DNA of 60,692 bases from Streptomyces roseicoloratus (GTDB taxonomy: Bacteria > Actinomycetota > Actinomycetes > Streptomycetales > Streptomycetaceae): the NCBI RefSeq assembly GCF_004117935.1, contig NZ_SDOY01000093.1:1-60692 (forward strand), in the 5' to 3' direction. The position numbers were made by a program, and so were the translations under genes. The notes under the pieces are model-generated. The model saw only the letters and a list, made by a program, of their open reading frames with translations, had not been told where the DNA came from and ran no database searches. Shown piece after piece: positions 8,271 through 16,368 of this stretch (position 1 is the stretch's first letter; each line of letters opens with the position of its first letter).

Positions 8271-9889
8271 CGGTGCGCGGCGCCGATCGTCGCGGCCCAG
8301 GGGTAGTAGAGCTGGGCGATGCCGGTGGGAGCGCCGGTGATCCGGTTGCCGAGGAAGACGGAGTACGGCGCCTCGTAGACGGGGATGACGGGCAGTTCGC
8401 GGACGGCGATCCGCTGGAGTTCGGCGGTCAGGTCGCTGCGGGCGCCGGGGTCGGCGGCGGCGTTGGCCCGGTCGAAGGCGGCGTCGTAGACGGGATCGGA
8501 CCAGTTGCCGTAGTTCCCGAAGTCGCCGGTGCGCAGGTACTGGTAGAACTCCAGCGGGTCGGGGGTGTTGTCGTAGCCGTTGGTGATCACGAGGTCGAGT
8601 CCCTTGCGGGCGTTCGGGTCGACGAAGATGCTGCTGTACGCCTCGGGGGCGACCGCCTTGAGCCGGACGTCGAGGCCGATCTGGCGGCCGGCCGCCTGGA
8701 CGGCGTTGGCGACGACGCTGATCTCGGGGGCGAGGGTGCTGGTCACCAGGGTGACCTTCTTGCCCTTGGCGCCGGCCTGGTCGATCAGGTCCTTGGCGGC
8801 GGCGACGTCGTGGACGGGGTCGGGCAGTTCCTTGAAGTAGCCGTCGGTGCGTTCCGGGAGCAGGGCCCAGGCGCCCCGGGCGGTGGGGGCCTTGGCGGGG
8901 ACGCCGACGCCGCCGGCGGCGGCCTTGACGATGTTCTCGCGGTCCAGCGCCATGGACAGCGCCTTGCGGACCCGCAGGTCGCCGAGGGTGCCCTTGAAGT
9001 CGAGGACGGCGAGGTTGGCGGCGGCGGTGTTGGGACCGAAGTACAGCGTGCCCTTGCCGCTCGCCTTCAGCTGGGCGAGCGAGGACGAGGGGACCATGTA
9101 GCCGCCGTCGGCGGTGCCGGAGAGGAAGGTGTTGGTGCGGGCGGCGGGGTCCTCGACGAAGGTGAAGCGGACGGTGTCGGTCTTGGGCGTGAGCTTCTCG
9201 TCCCAGTAGCCGGGGTGCTTCCTGAGGGTGATGGACTCGCCCTGCTGCCAGGTGTCGAGGGCGTACGGGCCGGTGCAGTTGACCTTGCCGCCGGGGACGC
9301 CGTAGTCCTTGCCGGCCTTGGCGAGGAAGGCGGCGCTCTCGACGGTGCCGGGCGAGGCGGCCATGAGCTCGTTCAGCAGGACGTCGGGCTTGGTGAGCCG
9401 GAGGGTGACCTCCAGGGGGCCGGTCTTCTCGATCGCCTTGACGTTCTTGAAGGCGGAGCCCCAGGGCGAGCCGGTGGCGGGGTCCGTCTGGCGCTTGAGG
9501 GAGGCGACGACGTCGTCGGCGGTCATCACGGTGCCGTCGTGGAAGGTGACGCCGGAGCGCAGGGTGTAGACCCACACGTCGGGCTGGGGGTTCTCCCACT
9601 TCACGGCGAGCCCGGGCTCGATCCTCAGGTCGGGCGTGACCCGCAGGAGCTGCTCGCAGACGTTCGCGAGGACGGTGTTGGGCGGGTAGTCGAAGGCCTG
9701 GGCGTAGTCGAGGGTGTACGGCTCGGCGTAGAGCGACCAGGTGAAGGAGGACAGCGTGCCCTTGGCCGCCGGGCTCAGCGGGGTGACGGTGTAGCTGCCG
9801 GCGTCGCCCGCGGGCCGGGTGGCGCCGGAGCAGGCGGTGGCGAGGGCGGCGGTACAGGCGACGGCGGCGAGGAGTCTGGGCGTGCGCAA
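8267..9889 (-). CDS. Family 5 extracellular solute-binding lipoprotein
   Basis: Protein of 540 residues, first gene of the importer operon. It begins MRTPRLLAAVACTAALATAC, a lipoprotein signal with lipobox LATAC, so the mature protein is lipid-anchored outside the membrane. The body has SBP_bac_5 features: VYTLRSGVTFHDGTVMTADDVVASL, LTVRKALSMALDRENI-like text (LGDLRVRKALSMALDREN), and a C-terminal IAVRELPVIPVYEAP. The start is a TTG at 9889, chosen because an AAAGGGG ribosome site precedes it and the signal peptide begins there; the open frame itself runs 107 codons further without a signal. Operators upstream imply control by the divergent LacI protein. Confidence 0.9.
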   Translation of the reverse strand: MRTPRLLAAVACTAALATACSGATRPAGDAGSYTVTPLSPAAKGTLSSFTWSLYAEPYTLDYAQAFDYPPNTVLANVCEQLLRVTPDLRIEPGLAVKWENPQPDVWVYTLRSGVTFHDGTVMTADDVVASLKRQTDPATGSPWGSAFKNVKAIEKTGPLEVTLRLTKPDVLLNELMAASPGTVESAAFLAKAGKDYGVPGGKVNCTGPYALDTWQQGESITLRKHPGYWDEKLTPKTDTVRFTFVEDPAARTNTFLSGTADGGYMVPSSSLAQLKASGKGTLYFGPNTAAANLAVLDFKGTLGDLRVRKALSMALDRENIVKAAAGGVGVPAKAPTARGAWALLPERTDGYFKELPDPVHDVAAAKDLIDQAGAKGKKVTLVTSTLAPEISVVANAVQAAGRQIGLDVRLKAVAPEAYSSIFVDPNARKGLDLVITNGYDNTPDPLEFYQYLRTGDFGNYGNWSDPVYDAAFDRANAAADPGARSDLTAELQRIAVRELPVIPVYEAPYSVFLGNRITGAPTGIAQLYYPWAATIGAAHR

Positions 9890-9956
9890 GGAGACCCACC
9901 CCTTTACGGGTGTAGTGACGGGGGATGGTGGGGGGAGGAATGGAGGCGAGTATTGA

Positions 9957-10000
9957 TGCGGGAACGTTCCCGCACAAGACTCTGCGGGAACGGTTTTGCA
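9957..10000. promoter_or_regulatory. LacI-type operator pair between ABC operon and lacI-like gene
   Basis: A perfect 16-bp palindrome GCGGGAACGTTCCCGC with central CG lies at 9958-9973. A second, degenerate site TGCGGGAACGGTTTTGCA lies at 9983-10000. The half-site TGCGGGAACG is repeated with 26-bp spacing (9957 and 9983). Sites with a central CG between GGGAA and TTCCC are typical LacI-family operators in actinobacteria. Lying between the two divergent starts, they would let the LacI protein control both the importer and its own gene. Confidence 0.7.
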
Positions 10001-10028
10001 AAGGTCGGAGCGATGGCACCATCGGACC

Positions 10029-11081
10029 GTGACCACACCTGAACGGCATGCCGGACAGAGCCGTGTCCGGGCGGCGGCGCCGCGGGTACGGCTCGTGGAC
10101 GTGGCCCGCGAGGCGGGCCTCTCGAAGACGACCGTGTCGGCGGCGCTGAACGGCACGGGGCGGCTCTCCCCCGCCGTACGGCAGAAGGCGGTCGAGACCG
10201 CGCGCCGCATGGGCTACCGGCCCAACGCCACCGCACGCCAGCTGCGCGCCGGACGGGCCCGGCTGATCGGCTACGTGGTCGGCGAGTTCGCCGGCGAGCC
10301 CTGGGCGTACCTCGACTCGCCCTACTTCGCGCGGCTCACCGGCGCGACGTCCGCCGCCGCGCTGCGGCACGGGTACGCCCTGGTGATGCTGCCCGCGGGA
10401 ACGCTGCAGCGGGAGTGGGCGGACCTGCCCCTGGAGGCGGTGATCGTCGCCGACCCGGTCCAGGACGACCCGCTGGTGGAGGACCTGCTGGCGGCCCGGA
10501 TCCCGGTCTTCAGCGACGCGTCGGTCGCGGGCCGGACCGGCGCGCACTGGGTCGACATCGACACCGACGCGGCGGTACGGGAGTCACTGGACCACCTGCG
10601 CGCCGGCGGCGCGCGGCGGCCCGCGCTCGTCCTCCCGGACAGCACGACCCGCTTCCACCGCGAGACCCTCGCGGCGTACCGCGCCTGGTGCGCACGGCAC
10701 GGCACACCGGAACGGGTCACCCTGGTCCCGACGCCCGGGAACGGCCCGGTGGTCCGGGCCGTCGAACAGGCCCTGACCGCCGACCCGCGCCCGGACGGCC
10801 TCTTCGTCGTCGCCGAGGCGAGTCCGCCCCTCGTGATGGACGCGGCACGCCGCCTCGGCCTGGCCGTCCCCGCGGACGTACGGGTGATCTGCGTCAGCGA
10901 GGACGAATCCGCCGCCCACGCCGACCCGCCGGTCAGCACCCTGAGCCTCCGCCCCGCGGACGTGGCCGAGGAGGGCATGTCCCTGCTGGTCTCCGCCCTG
11001 GAGGCCGACGGCGACACCCCTCAGGGCGTCCTGCTGACGGCCCGACTCCGGGCACGGAAGTCGTCGATGCATCGGAACTGA
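10029..11081 (+). CDS. LacI-family transcriptional regulator
   Basis: Regulator of 350 residues. The N-terminal helix-turn-helix and hinge (about residues 20-75) read VRLVDVAREAGLSKTTVSAALNG, then MGYRPNATARQLRAGRARLIG, which is diagnostic of LacI. A periplasmic-binding-like effector domain follows (about 75-340), ending with the LRPADVAEEGMSLL motif. The GTG at 10029 is preferred to a TTG 33 nt upstream because the latter would fall inside the second operator. Divergence from the ABC operon makes it the likely local repressor, with the imported compound or a derivative as inducer. Confidence 0.92.
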   Translation: MTTPERHAGQSRVRAAAPRVRLVDVAREAGLSKTTVSAALNGTGRLSPAVRQKAVETARRMGYRPNATARQLRAGRARLIGYVVGEFAGEPWAYLDSPYFARLTGATSAAALRHGYALVMLPAGTLQREWADLPLEAVIVADPVQDDPLVEDLLAARIPVFSDASVAGRTGAHWVDIDTDAAVRESLDHLRAGGARRPALVLPDSTTRFHRETLAAYRAWCARHGTPERVTLVPTPGNGPVVRAVEQALTADPRPDGLFVVAEASPPLVMDAARRLGLAVPADVRVICVSEDESAAHADPPVSTLSLRPADVAEEGMSLLVSALEADGDTPQGVLLTARLRARKSSMHRN

Positions 11082-11142
11082 CCTCCGGATCACGGGGTAC
11101 GGAAACGGGAAGACCACAACGGGCCCGAGGCCGGCGGAGTGC

Positions 11143-12780
11143 TCAGCGCGCGTACACCCGCGCGCCGCCCACGAACGTCTGCTCCACCCGCGCCGCCCCG
11201 ATCTCCTCCGCCGGCCCCGTGAGGATGTCCCGGTCCAGCACCACCAGGTCCGCCAGATGCCCCGCCCGCAGACTCCCCGCGTCGTCGTGCCCGTTCACGT
11301 GGGCCGAGCCCGCGGTGTAGGCGGCCAGGGCCGTCGTCAGGTCGAGCCGCTGCTCGGGCAGGAACACCGGCCCGTCGCCCGCCCGACCCGGCTCGACCCG
11401 GTTGACGGCGACGTGCAGTCCGGCGAGCGGGTCGGGGCTGCTGACCGGCCAGTCGCTGCCGGCCACCAGCGTCGCCCCGGCCCGTACGAGGTCGCCGAAC
11501 GGGTACTGCCAGGCGGCGCGTTCGGGGCCGAGGAACGGGATGGTCAGTTCGTCCATCTGCGGTTCGTGCGCGGCCCACAGCGGCTGGATGTTGGCGAGCG
11601 CGCCGAGCCGGGCGAAGCGGACGAGGTCGTCGGGGTGCACGACCTGGAGGTGGGCCAGGTGGTGGCGGTTGCCGCGGCGGCCGTTGGCGGCGACGGCCGC
11701 CTCGATCGCGTCCAGGGCCTCCCGCACGGCACGGTCGCCGAGCGCGTGGAAGTGGACCTGGAAGTCGAGGGCGTCGAGCGCGGTGACGTGGCCGCGCAGC
11801 GCCTCGGGGTCGACGAAGCTCATCCCGGTGTTGGCCGTGGGGCAGCCGCAGCCGTCGAGGTAGGGGCTGGTCAGGGCGGCGGTGAAGTTCTCGGCGATGC
11901 CGTCCTGCATGATCTTGACGGATCCGGCGCGGAACCGGCCGCGGCTCAGCTTCTCCCTCTGCGCGACGAGTTCGGGAATCTGCTCGGCGCCCCGGAGCCG
12001 GTCCCACCACAGGGCGCCGGTGACGCGGGCGGTGAGGGTCCCGTCCTGGGCTGTGGCGACGTAGGCGTCGGACGGGTCGGGCTTGCCGCTGAACTCGCCG
12101 AGCAGGGCGTCCTGCCAGCCCGTGACGCCGAGGGAGTGCAGCAGGGCCTGGGCGCGGAGCAGGCCCGCGATCCGGTCGGCCGTGGTGCTCGGCGGGATCA
12201 GCCGGGAGACCAGGGCGGAGGCGCCTTCCTGGAGGACGCCGGTGGGGACGCCGTCCGCGTCGCGCTCGATGCGGCCGTCGACGGGGTCGGGGGTGCCGGC
12301 GGTGATCCCGGCGAGTTCCAGGGCGCGGGAGTTGACCCAGGAGCCGTGGTGGTCGCGGTTGACCAGGCAGACGGGCCGGTCGGGAACGAGGGAGTCGAGC
12401 AACTGCCGGGTGGGCAGGCCGCCTTCGAAGCTCTCCAGGGACCAGCCGCCGCCGGTGATCCACTCGTGGTCGGGGTGGGCGGCGGCGAACTCGGCGATGA
12501 TCGCGCGGTATTCGTCGACGCCCGTCGTGCCGCTGAGGTCGCACTCGGCGAGTTCCACGCCGCCGTACACCGCGTGGATGTGCGCGTCCTGGAAGCCGGG
12601 GATCAGCAACTTCCCGTGCAGGTCGACGACTTCGGTACGGGGCCCGATGAGTTCGCGCACCTCGTCGTGCCCGACGGCGGTGATCCGGTCACCGGTCACG
12701 GCGAGGGAGCCGGCCCGGGTGCGGGCCGGGTCGCCGGTGAAGACGGGGCCTCCGGTGAAGACCAGGTCGGCCGTGCTCAT
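11143..12780 (-). CDS. YtcJ-like amidohydrolase
   Basis: Metal-dependent hydrolase of 545 residues of the amidohydrolase-3 type. The metal-binding HIH motif is at residues 67-69 (PGFQDAHIHAVYGG). Later motifs include HFHALGDRAVREALDAIE and GSDWPVSSPDPLAGLHVAVNR, which carries the catalytic aspartate. The final strand domain ends LADLVVLDRDIL. Substrates of this subgroup are amides, ureas or esters and cannot be told here. The ATG at 12780 has an AGGAG ribosome site and starts the N-terminal beta domain. It is divergent from a TetR gene, which may regulate it, and convergent with the LacI gene. Confidence 0.88.
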   Translation of the reverse strand: MSTADLVFTGGPVFTGDPARTRAGSLAVTGDRITAVGHDEVRELIGPRTEVVDLHGKLLIPGFQDAHIHAVYGGVELAECDLSGTTGVDEYRAIIAEFAAAHPDHEWITGGGWSLESFEGGLPTRQLLDSLVPDRPVCLVNRDHHGSWVNSRALELAGITAGTPDPVDGRIERDADGVPTGVLQEGASALVSRLIPPSTTADRIAGLLRAQALLHSLGVTGWQDALLGEFSGKPDPSDAYVATAQDGTLTARVTGALWWDRLRGAEQIPELVAQREKLSRGRFRAGSVKIMQDGIAENFTAALTSPYLDGCGCPTANTGMSFVDPEALRGHVTALDALDFQVHFHALGDRAVREALDAIEAAVAANGRRGNRHHLAHLQVVHPDDLVRFARLGALANIQPLWAAHEPQMDELTIPFLGPERAAWQYPFGDLVRAGATLVAGSDWPVSSPDPLAGLHVAVNRVEPGRAGDGPVFLPEQRLDLTTALAAYTAGSAHVNGHDDAGSLRAGHLADLVVLDRDILTGPAEEIGAARVEQTFVGGARVYAR

Positions 12781-12872
12781 CTGCGTACTCCTGGAAGGTG
12801 AGGGGGCCCGGCGCGGGCGGCCGGTTCGGGATGCGTCATGCAACCGCCGCCGTCACCCGAAGGTCAAGGGTG

Positions 12873-12910
12873 TTGTCATAAGGACCGCGGCGATAGGGTT
12901 CCGGCCCATG
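12873..12910 (+). promoter_or_regulatory. Candidate promoter giving a leaderless tetR mRNA
   Basis: TTGTCA at 12873-12878 and TAGGGT at 12894-12899 resemble vegetative -35 and -10 boxes, though the 15-bp spacer is short. The ATG at 12908 lies only 9 nt beyond the -10 box and no ribosome site precedes it. Transcription would begin at or next to the start codon. Confidence 0.4.
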
Positions 12911-13618
12911 GCAGAACGAGTGGTTCCGGAGCACCGGCGGCAGCGCCGCCGCCCCACCAAGAACGGCACCGTGCTCTCCGAACGGATGATCGTGGAGACC
13001 GCCCTGCGCCTGGTCGCCCAGCACGGGGCCGACGCACTGTCCGTACGGCGCCTGGGTGCGGCCCTGGGCGCGGATCCCAGCGCGGTCTACCGCTACTTCC
13101 GCAACACCGACGCCCTGCTCCTCGCGCTCGCCGACGAGATGGTGGGGCGGGCGCAGGCCGGCTGGCGGGCCACCGGCGACTGGCGGACGGACCTGCGGGA
13201 GATCGCGCTGCGCATCCATGCCGCGTACCTGGCGAACCCGCAGGTGGCGGCGCTCGCGGCGCACCGCACGACCGGCCGTGAGCACGAGACGCGGGCCGTC
13301 GAGTCGATCCTCGGGGTGCTGCGCGAGGCGGGGTTCCCGGACGCGGAGGCGGTGCGGATCTACCACGCGTTCGTGGACCAGGCGCTGGCCTTCGCCGCCC
13401 TGGACGCCGCCGCCCTCGCGCTGCCCGAACCGGCGCGGGCGGCGGACGAGCGGGTGTGGCACGCGGCGTACGGGAAGCTCTCGGCGGACACCCATCCGCA
13501 TGTCGCGGCGACGTACCCGCTGCTCGCGGCGGACATGCGGGACAGCGGCCACCCGTTCGCGCTGGAACTGCTGCTGGACGCGGTGGGCGCGCGACTGGCG
13601 GCCCACACGCGGGGCTGA
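12908..13618 (+). CDS. TetR-family transcriptional regulator
   Basis: Regulator of 236 residues. After a basic N-terminus the DNA-binding domain runs about residues 24-72, with the helix-turn-helix LSVRRLGAALGADPSAVYRYFRNTDALLLALADEM. The C-terminal half is alpha-helical and matches the tetracyclin-repressor-like ligand domain in layout. Its effector is unknown. It is divergent from the amidohydrolase and 127 bp from it, the usual geometry for a local repressor. No clear palindromic operator stands out in that gap. Confidence 0.9.
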   Translation: MAERVVPEHRRQRRRPTKNGTVLSERMIVETALRLVAQHGADALSVRRLGAALGADPSAVYRYFRNTDALLLALADEMVGRAQAGWRATGDWRTDLREIALRIHAAYLANPQVAALAAHRTTGREHETRAVESILGVLREAGFPDAEAVRIYHAFVDQALAFAALDAAALALPEPARAADERVWHAAYGKLSADTHPHVAATYPLLAADMRDSGHPFALELLLDAVGARLAAHTRG

Positions 13619-13623
13619 GGAGC

Positions 13624-13661
13624 GCGGGCGTGCGCGATCGTCCTCGACCGCGCACGCCCGC
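13624..13661. terminator. Bidirectional hairpin terminator
   Basis: A perfect 13-bp inverted repeat GCGGGCGTGCGCG / CGCGCACGCCCGC with a 12-nt loop sits between the convergent TetR and metallopeptidase genes. It can terminate both. Confidence 0.7.
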
Positions 13662-13742
13662 ACGCCCGTACGCCGCCGGGCCGAGGCGCGGGCACCTACG
13701 GGTGGGCGCCTCGCGTGCGGCCCGTCGGGCTCGGGACCGTCC

Positions 13743-14783
13743 TCAGATTCCCGGGATCTCCCGGGCCCGGAAGGCCTCGCGGACCGCGTCGGCCTCGTCC
13801 TGGCCGTACATGGCGCGGGCGGTGGCGATCGTCTTCGCCGCGGCGTCCGCGAAGGAGGTGTCGGGGGCGAAGCCGAACTGGGCGTTCACGATGATCCGGT
13901 CGGCGGTCCTGGCGCCGAGCGCACGGCGGATGTCCCACAGCGCCCGGGACCAGATCTCGCCGTCGGCGTGCACCTCGCCGGTCCGGTCGGCGTAGGTCTT
14001 GTCGCCGTCGACCGTGCGCAGGCAGTGCGGGGCCGCGCTGTACGCGACGGAGTCCCAGTCGGCCACGCAGGCGGGGTTCGCCTTCACCGGCCAGCCGTGG
14101 CGGGCGGCGGCCGCGCTGCCGACCTCGACGGCCAGGTAGTCGCCGAAGGCCTCGCCGATCGCCCCGGCCTCGGCCGAGGTGCCGAAGCCGGGGACCTGGG
14201 CCTCGTGCACGGCGTGCCCGTACTCGTGCACGATCACCTCGGCGTCCTCGGCGTCGTCGACGCCGCCCTTGCCGAAGCGGATCTCGTCCTTCTTGTCGGT
14301 GAAGAAGGAGTTGTCCGCGCCCCACTGGTTGATGCGGACGGGCTGGGCGCGGTCGTTGGCGCCCCGCAGCTCGGTGCCGAAGCCGAGGTCCTGCAGGTAC
14401 TCCTGGGCCTCGTTGACCCAGAAGTACGCCATGACCTGTTCGAACCGGTCGTCGTGCCGGTCGTACGAGCCGGCGTCGGCGGCCTTCGCCGCGGGGCCCG
14501 TCTCGGAGCGGACGTACGCCCAGCGGCCGGAGAGCCCGCCGCTGCCGTCGAGCCCGCGGAGTTCCACGGTGGTGTACGCGGAGCCGGGCACCGCGGAGGC
14601 GGCGTCCTTGGCGTCGGTGAGCGACTGGTCGCCCGTGGACTGCACGGGGTTGACCATGAAGACACGGGCCTGGGGCCCGGCGGCGGGGGCGGACCCCGAG
14701 GCCGCGGCCGAGCCTGCCGGAGCGATCAGCGCCACGGTGGCGGTGGCCGCGGCGATCAGGCCGCGGGATGTGCGGCGAGCCAT
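13743..14783 (-). CDS. Secreted zinc metallopeptidase (HEYGH gluzincin, M36/M4-like)
   Basis: Protein of 346 residues with an N-terminal signal peptide (MARRTSRGLIAAATATVALI, cleavage near AAAS). The zinc motif HEYGH is at residues 186-190. The downstream EAFGDYLA supplies the third zinc ligand, as in fungalysin/thermolysin-like peptidases. A further PDTSFADAAAKTIATARAMYG segment matches the C-terminal helices of M36 peptidases. The protein is shorter than typical M36 enzymes because it lacks the large propeptide. A GGGAGG ribosome site precedes the ATG at 14783. It would act outside the cell on proteins. The cellulase next to it is on the same strand, 143 bp upstream. Confidence 0.85.
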   Translation of the reverse strand: MARRTSRGLIAAATATVALIAPAGSAAASGSAPAAGPQARVFMVNPVQSTGDQSLTDAKDAASAVPGSAYTTVELRGLDGSGGLSGRWAYVRSETGPAAKAADAGSYDRHDDRFEQVMAYFWVNEAQEYLQDLGFGTELRGANDRAQPVRINQWGADNSFFTDKKDEIRFGKGGVDDAEDAEVIVHEYGHAVHEAQVPGFGTSAEAGAIGEAFGDYLAVEVGSAAAARHGWPVKANPACVADWDSVAYSAAPHCLRTVDGDKTYADRTGEVHADGEIWSRALWDIRRALGARTADRIIVNAQFGFAPDTSFADAAAKTIATARAMYGQDEADAVREAFRAREIPGI

Positions 14784-14926
14784 CAACGTCCTCCCGGTGG
14801 GGGATGCGAGGTGGTGAGGGGGTGGCGTGGTGCGGGCGTGATCATCGCGCAGGACGGGGCCTCGCGTCGAGAGCCCGTTCGAAGAAGGCCGCCAGGATGC
14901 CCGTGCCGGGCGAAGGCCCCGGCGGC

Positions 14927-16285
14927 TCAGGGCAGCAGGGCCGGTTCGGCGTCGCGGGCCAGGGCGTGCGCGAAGTCCGGCCACCAGGCGCCGGCGGGCG
15001 GGTCGACGACGCCGTACACCGGATCGACGGGGCCGGTGGTGCCGCGGGTGCAGCTGCCGTCGGAGTCGCCGATCGTCTTCACGTACAGGTACGCGTCGAC
15101 GAGGGGCAGGCCGGTGTCGGCGGTCGGGCGCGGGCCCATGCCGCGGCCGGGCGGGTTGCACCAGGTCTCGGGGTCGGCGTAGGTGCCGGCGGCCGGCTTC
15201 CAGGGGCCGCGGCCGTTGCGGCTGGTGTCGACGACGAAGTGGGCGAGTGCGGTGGTGGCGGGCTGACCGACGGTCCGGTCGTACCAGGCGTCGGTCCAGT
15301 GCCAGGTGGTCGGGTCGTCGGCGGAGACGGCGTTGCCCGGCTGTCCGTCATTGGGGGCGGCGGCGGAGTAGTACTGGTTCGCGCACCAGTCGGTGTGGCC
15401 GCGCCCCCACTCGGGGCCCTTGGTGGCGAACCAGACGCACTTGGACACCCAGGTGCCGTAGCGGGTCTCGTGGTCGGTGGGCTGGAAGTTGGACACGTTG
15501 AGCGAGAAGCCGTCGGCGCGGGCGACGCCCGCGTCGATCAGCCGCCGGGCCATGTCGCCGACGGCGCGCCACCGGCTGTTGCCGGCGTCGAGGTAGACGA
15601 CGGTGCCGGGCCGCTGCTTGAGCGTGGTCACGGCGAAGCCGAGGTCGGCGAGGCGGGCGGCGGTGAGCTCGCCGCCGGGATCGGCCGGGCCCGCGCAGTC
15701 CTCGGGCAGGGCCGCGAGGCCGTCCGGCTCCAGGACCACGACGGCCGGGGCGTCCCCGACGCCTTCGGCGAAGGCGGTGATCCACTCCCGGTACGCGGCG
15801 GAGGACGCGGCGCCGCCACCGGAGTAGAGCCCGCAGTCCCGGCCGGGCACGTTGTACGCGACGAGCACCGGGACCTGCCCGGCGGCGCCGGCCCGTGCGA
15901 CGAGCGCGGCGGCGTCCGCCCGGACCTGGCCGGGTGTGCCCCCGGCGAACCAGGCCGCCTGCGGGAGCTCGGCGAGCCGCGCCATGAGCGCGGCGTCGTC
16001 CGTGTCCCCGGCGGCGGCGTCCACCACCGCCTGCCGCGCCGCCCTGCTGCCGGGGTCCACGTGGAAACGGGTCGTGGGAGAGAGGGGCCCGGCGTCCGCC
16101 GTCACCGTCGCGGCTCCTGCCCGCTTCCCGGCGCCGGCGTTCGCCGCCACTGCCTGCTCCCCCGCCGCCGCGGTCTGTTCCCCTGCGCGCGCCGTCGGCG
16201 CGTTCGCCCCCGTCCAGGCGGCGCCGACGACGAGCGCCAGCGCCGCCAGAAGGGCGGCCCGTCGCCTCGGATTCCGGTGCGTCAT
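14927..16285 (-). CDS. Secreted glycoside hydrolase family 6 (cellulase)
   Basis: Protein of 452 residues with a basic, hydrophobic signal peptide (residues 1-34) and an alanine-rich linker to about 80. The GH6 domain shows both family signatures: AYNVPGRDCGLYSGGGA, and VVLEPDGLA with the acidic Asp188. Further conserved blocks are SLNVSNFQPT and HFVVDTSRNGRGPW, and the C-terminal motif WCNPPGRGMG with a GESDG-like KTIGDSDGSC. GH6 enzymes hydrolyse beta-1,4-glucan (endoglucanase or cellobiohydrolase). No cellulose-binding module is visible. The gene stands beside an exopolysaccharide cluster, but a role there is only a possibility. Confidence 0.92.
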   Translation of the reverse strand: MTHRNPRRRAALLAALALVVGAAWTGANAPTARAGEQTAAAGEQAVAANAGAGKRAGAATVTADAGPLSPTTRFHVDPGSRAARQAVVDAAAGDTDDAALMARLAELPQAAWFAGGTPGQVRADAAALVARAGAAGQVPVLVAYNVPGRDCGLYSGGGAASSAAYREWITAFAEGVGDAPAVVVLEPDGLAALPEDCAGPADPGGELTAARLADLGFAVTTLKQRPGTVVYLDAGNSRWRAVGDMARRLIDAGVARADGFSLNVSNFQPTDHETRYGTWVSKCVWFATKGPEWGRGHTDWCANQYYSAAAPNDGQPGNAVSADDPTTWHWTDAWYDRTVGQPATTALAHFVVDTSRNGRGPWKPAAGTYADPETWCNPPGRGMGPRPTADTGLPLVDAYLYVKTIGDSDGSCTRGTTGPVDPVYGVVDPPAGAWWPDFAHALARDAEPALLP

Positions 16286-16302
16286 GACTGGTCCCCCCTC
16301 GT

Positions 16303-16341
16303 GGCGTGATCACGTGCAGCCTAGGCGCACGTGCTCACGCC
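16303..16341 (-). terminator. Hairpin after the GT2 gene
   Basis: Inverted repeat GGCGTGATCACGTGC / GCACGTGCTCACGCC (14 of 15 paired) with a 9-nt loop. It lies about 28 nt beyond the stop of the 16369-17229 gene on the minus strand and just upstream of the GH6 start. It probably terminates the former; it could also overlap the GH6 promoter. Confidence 0.55.
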
Positions 16342-16368
16342 GGGACCCGAACGGCCGCGTCCCTCAGG

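Noticed and set aside
9890..10210. N-terminal extension of the solute-binding protein by 107 codons
   Set aside because: It would bury the lipoprotein signal and cross both LacI operators.
8271..10547. Upstream extension of the DppB-like permease frame to 1081 codons
   Set aside because: The extra part is Arg/Pro-rich and overlaps the solute-binding gene in another frame; the ATGA junction marks the true start.
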